From: Apis mellifera
Taxonomy: Eukaryota > Arthropoda > Insecta > Hymenoptera > Apidae
Assembly: GCF_003254395.2 (NCBI RefSeq)
Contig: NC_037652.1
Location: 7,298,001 to 7,362,000 of the forward strand
Reading direction: 5' to 3'
DNA: 64,000 nucleotides
The notes below the pieces were generated by a model. That model was given only the letters and a program-made list of their open reading frames with translations, was not told the DNA's origin and searched no databases. This document shows, piece after piece, positions 59,331-64,000 of the stretch. A program made the translations under genes and the position numbers. Position 1 is the stretch's first letter; every line of letters starts with the position of its first letter.

Positions 59331-62300
59331 TGGCTTCAAACAAAGATGAAGAACGCGACAATCTCTTCCAAACTATGCGCTTGAAAACCAAGCCAATGCT
59401 CTTCGTTGCCATTTAGACTTTTCAAAGAATATTCAGAACAACTTTTCACATCTCATTTTCGATATATTTTCTAAAACTATTCCGACACGCTCCATTTAGA
59501 TACGAAAGAGTATCGAAAACTTAAATATACACACGATATATTTTTTTTCATCGAGTAGCATCTCGATCTCGGTTCGTTCGATGCGCGCATGCGCACATCG
59601 ATACATTTTCGAAGGGAAATTACAATTTCCTCCTCGCAGTTTTTTCACCGTGAAACGATTTTCTTTCGAATCGAAGGAAAAAAAAAATTGCTCTCGAGTG
59701 CCGGTTTCAATAACGAACGCCACCGGAATAATTCCTCTGTCTCCTCCCTCTCCCCCCGAGTACTTGACCGAGAATACAACTACGTATTACGACTCGTAAA
59801 CTCGATATTCTTTTCTCTTTGTGATAAAAATAAATAATCCTTTATTGCTCCCCTTTCCCTGAAACGGCGGGATTCACCGTTTAGAAGAGAGAAAAAAAAA
59901 AAATCCCGAACGCGACGTAAACGGCCAACCGATCGAATTGAGAAAAATAGGTTATCTGCCCCTGTTTCTATCCGCAAAAATTTTATCCCCAAATAGAAAT
60001 TCCGATTCGACGCTTTTTTTGGGAAAAATCGAAAAATCTCGAGGAGAGGAGGGAGGAAGGCGTTCTTTATTGATCCTGGCGAGGTAAGATCGGAATCGGA
60101 ATTTCTATTCCTTCCTTGCTTCTCCTTTTTTCCCTCGAATTACTTGGAACACGCGGGAGGGGCGCGGCCATCCGAATTCGAGATCAGGACAATCCTTTAT
60201 CCTACCAGCTCTCCTCCGTACTTCAACCGTACTTACTTAACACACGATGTGTTCAAGGATGGGAAAAATCCGTTCACGTGAACGGAAAGGGAATAAGAAA
60301 GAAAGGAAAAAAAAAAAAAATCACTGGATTCCAGTTCCTTTCTTCGTGTAAAAGTATCTCTCTCTCTCTTTCTCTCTCTATGCGTCCTCGAAAGAGACAA
60401 ACACCGAAGACGTTCTCTCTCGGTGCGGACAGATAGAATCAAAGATGGTGGATCAAAGGTAGACGTATCCAATACGCTTTGTAAAAATATCCTCGTGGAA
60501 AAATTCAAATTCTATTATTTTTCGATTTTTAATACAACACGGGGTGAGAGTTTCGAGCGGTGGAATTCATTCTTTGTTTCTTTCTTAAATCGTTTCGTGC
60601 AGCGATAAATTATTTTCGGTGACGATTGTAATTGATATGTCGTGGTTTGTTATTCACGAGAGATCGAGCGAGGATATGCGAAATAGGAAGTGAAAAAGAG
60701 TATAGGAATAGCGGTAGAAAAAAAAAAGAGGAAAAAAAAATTGATTCTTCTTAAAGGAGAAAGATCAACGAAAGAGTTAGGTGACGTATAAACGAGATAT
60801 GAGTTCGAATATTTTCGACCGTCGATGGTCGCATTGCAATTTTCACGAGGATTGATAAATTTATGTAGCTCACCGTGTTGCTGCTCGCCCTGTGAAAAAC
60901 CAGCGTATCCCGTGATCGATATTCCAATTTTGCGACGTGATCGATCTGACTTGAGACCGAAATAGAAATCCTTTATCGGATGAACGTCAACATTCCGTGC
61001 AATAACTAAATACTCGGGGGGTATTCGTGAATTCGACGAAATTCGAGTTTTAAAGGGGCATATATATTCGAATAAAAGAAATCATCGCTTATTTTTTAGC
61101 TATTAAACCCACCTTTTGAGAAAAAATATAAGCCTAATCAGATCGCAAGTATTGGTGGATGATTTAAAATAAAAGACGAAGTAATAATCTCCTGACGATT
61201 AAAACTGAGCTTCCGAAAAAAAAAAGTGTTTGTGCAATGAAAAATTCCAATAGGTATTCTTTTCCCTTATTATTAAAATCCATCCGTCGTGTCCTTTCAG
61301 GCCTTAAGCGAAACACCATCCGGGAACACTATCCATCACGAAACGTTTTATCGACATATTTGAAATTCCATTATTATACGTGCCCTGTAAACGAGAATTA
61401 TTCCCATCCATCGGTGTGGATTGGAAATGGAAAGCATGGGGGGGAGAGTGTCCTCCAACGCGACAAGTTCGCGTGTATGAACCTTCCTGCACCTCCTGCG
61501 TGCAGGAATAAAGATAAGCGATCTCTCGAGCTGAAAAAATTATTTCCAACACGCGTTTATGTACGAATGCGTTTTTCCGCCGTCGAGACGCAACAGCAGA
61601 GTCCTCTCCCCATTCATTTCTATTCTTTCTTCGACTTCATTCTCCTTAAATCGATGCCCTTTTCATCGGCTCTTCTGAAAATTATGAAGACCAAAACCTG
61701 GTAAAAAGTGTTTCTGTAAGAGAATTTTTTTTTTTTCGATTGATAATAAACGGGATAAAAAAGATTTACGAGAGATTTTTTTTCGACACGAGATCGTTTT
61801 GGAAAAAAGAAACGGAATTGTATGTGGTGTATTATAGAAGAATATAATTACAGAAAAATATATAATACGGGTAAACGCGTTGCGAGTTTTTGCGTTTCGT
61901 TATCTCGATTATACACGAAAGGACCGTGAAACGTTCTTCCAAGGTGGTTGCTACTGTTTACTTCGACGATGTTTTCTAAGAAATACTTTTTAAAAGAAAC
62001 ACGAGGATTGAAAGCGAAAGAAAGAAAGAAAGAAAAGGATGCAAAGCTGCTCTTCCATAATATAATGGCGCACGACTTAAAAAAACTGCCCGTCCGCGGA
62101 TCGTATTTCATAACAAAGGAGGAACGATGCGAGAAAGGTTTTGGCGCACGAAACATTTGGCAACAGGAAATTGTCGTCGGGACAGTATGGAATTATTGCG
62201 AAATTATTCTTTACCGCCAACAATTAACCAATTTTCCCTCCAATATCTGCTTTTCGTTTTCCACAATGGCGACAATTTTAACAACAAATTTCGTATCGTA

Positions 62301-64000
62301 ATAATAATAATAATAATAATTATCTCTCGTAATTCAAAAGTTACGTATATTTCGTAACACGTGTCACATCGTCCTTTAACGTTGCTCTTTCCTTTAATTG
62401 CCACTTAATAATCGCGATGAATTATGACGATTGATCAAATTTACATTTTTTTTTTTTTATATAAGAAAAAGAAAAAAACGGTTTGCAATTGATCGATATA
62501 TAACGAGAAATCCGCGCGCGCACGTGTGTGTGTGTGTGATCAAATATGACGGCGCAGTATGCTTATTCACATCGATAGGCGTGTTATTTCCGAAACTCGT
62601 ATATGCGGGGTTGGTTCGCAAATTTCCGGCAGCCGATATTTCAGTCGGATAAATGGACGCATTTCGTTGCCGCGTACTAATTTTAGAAGCGAAATCGATC
62701 TTTTCGTCGATCGATCATCCGCTGGAACTACGAAAAAAAAAAAAAAGAACAAAAAAAAAAAAACGAAAACGAAGAAAATGTATTTGCGTGTTCTTTTTTT
62801 TTTTTTTTTTTTTTTAATGCAAATATATACATTCGAGAGTTATTTTTCACAAGTAAACAAGAGAATCCGTAATAATTTCCATTCTCAACGTCTCTTTCTC
62901 TCTCGATGAAAAATAATTTAATTAACGATGAGACATAATGTCGAAGCCGATGGAGAGAAAAAGAGAGAGAGCAATATCAATTCCTCCGAGAAGAATAATT
63001 CGAAGAATTCGATTGCGTTCGATAATAATTTTATCGATAAAAGTTTGACCTTCTCTATCCCCCAGAGATGAAGAAAATCGGGTCGAAAATTATTTTGAAA
63101 GAGAATCAGAATTTTCTCAAGGATATTTCGAAAACGATTACAGTAACATTTCGATGATAAAATATATATTCTTCAATAATTCTTCGATACACTCTCCGAT
63201 TCTTTGAAATGAAAAATAATTTTCGAGAGAAACTTTTTTAAAAATTTTTCGATAAAAAAATAATGAACAATAATATTAATAATAAAAGTATAAGTATATT
63301 TGTGAAAGACGATCGTGTGCGAATCAAAAATGTTAAGATCGTTTTACAAAATAAAAAAAAAGTGTGCATAATGTCCCTTCAGAGATTGGAAAGGAAAGGA
63401 AAGAAAAGAAAAGAAAGAAAGAAAGAAGCAAGCCAATTAGCATCGTAAACACGTTTGTCACGGTCTCACCAAGTACCAAGCGAGAAGAAGAATACATTTC
63501 GCATTCGAGGCACGCACGCGATCGAGTTTTTTTTACGATCCCAGTCGCCGGCCATCTCTCCGCCAATGAAATTCTCTTTTATACCTTGGACACGTGAATT
63601 CCTCGAGGTGATTACGCGAGGAGAACGAGAAGACAATGGCAACCGTCGTCCCTTCAAAGGATAATTTCATTTCACACGAATCTTTGCGCTGATGGAATAC
63701 TCTTTCTTGCTCGAATAATAACGGAAATCCATAAATTCTCCTCTGGACAGATTCCATTCCATTTTCTTCGTAAAAGAAAGGGAGAGAAAGGAAAAATAAT
63801 AATTCGTAAAGAAATTACAAGAGAATAACTTGGACGATTTTCGATTATCAAGATTAAACAAGAAATACGCATAAGCTCAATTCTTCGTTTCAATTATTTA
63901 AAGGATAAATTTAATTCGGGTTAAATAAACGGGAATTCGTAGAAAAATCAAGAGGAGAACGATTGGAGAGACGAGGATACTTTGTCTCAATTTCGCATAT
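59331..64000. other. Gene-less AT-rich stretch to the window end
   Basis: Homopolymers at 60307-60320, 62446-62457 and 62796-62815, (AAT)n near 62299-62320 and (GT)n at 62524-62538. The longest frame (61237-61704, 155 codons, plus strand) is of mixed composition. It is preceded by a GTCCTTTCAG word at about 61291-61300 that could act as a splice acceptor, but I recognise no family. No mobile element is seen. Confidence 0.45.

Overview
The window looks like intergenic or intronic DNA from an insect, most likely a hymenopteran and probably a bee. Evidence: it is strongly A+T rich, yet CpG-containing words (tcga, cgaa, atcg) are everywhere. It has abundant GA/CT, AT and homopolymer microsatellites, and three separate mariner-type DNA transposon relics. 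One relic has a terminal repeat beginning TTGGGTTGGC and another keeps a transposase N-terminus of the mellifera-subfamily type. There are no operons, ribosome binding sites or dense open frames, so it is not bacterial or viral. The species call is inference.

No protein-coding host gene could be identified. Nearly all open frames are short and come from low-complexity runs (poly-K/poly-F, RERER, LSLSLS). The longest (315 codons on the minus strand at 39355-40302, 238 codons on the plus strand at 17947-18663) are dominated by simple sequence. The only recognisable protein similarity is to mariner transposases. A few islands richer in G+C (465-700, 2150-2460, 12160-12560, 13080-13980, 24910-25260, 36870-37310, 39300-40400, 45300-45480) stand out and are the best candidates for conserved regulatory DNA, promoters or untranslated exons. 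At 13.9 kb there is a TATA/CCAAT arrangement. At 39.77-39.82 kb an initiator-like TCAGTG is followed by a five-codon frame that ends at a good splice donor.

Layout: 0-0.4 kb, end of a 43-bp/173-bp higher-order tandem array. 0.4-16 kb, AT-rich DNA with two small tandem duplications and the 12-14 kb island. 16.1-17.9 kb, degenerate tandem family of about 180-300 bp units. 18-29 kb, AT-rich DNA with a long GA tract, two local duplications and a GC-richer block at 25 kb. 29.25-29.51 kb, a 260-bp mini-mariner. 32.2-33.9 kb, a polypyrimidine/polypurine minisatellite. 35.1-36.3 kb, a full-length but dead mariner. 37.24-39.25 kb, a 12-unit satellite whose units carry splice-acceptor-like and splice-donor-like signals. 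39.3-42.3 kb, a GC/GA-rich promoter-like region. 42.5-43.3 and 47.6-48.1 kb, two arrays of one repeat family, with an old mariner fragment (46.92-47.40 kb) just before the second. 56.9-59.3 kb, a 37-bp/222-bp higher-order array built on the palindrome GAAATATTTC, interrupted by a 217-bp inverted-repeat element. 59.3-64 kb, ordinary AT-rich DNA.

The main biological signal is the concentration of unrelated local tandem families in 64 kb without a recognisable gene. This fits a long intron, a gene desert or a low-recombination, heterochromatin-like region. The most unusual items are the satellite with splice-like signals and the palindromic higher-order array with its nested insertion.
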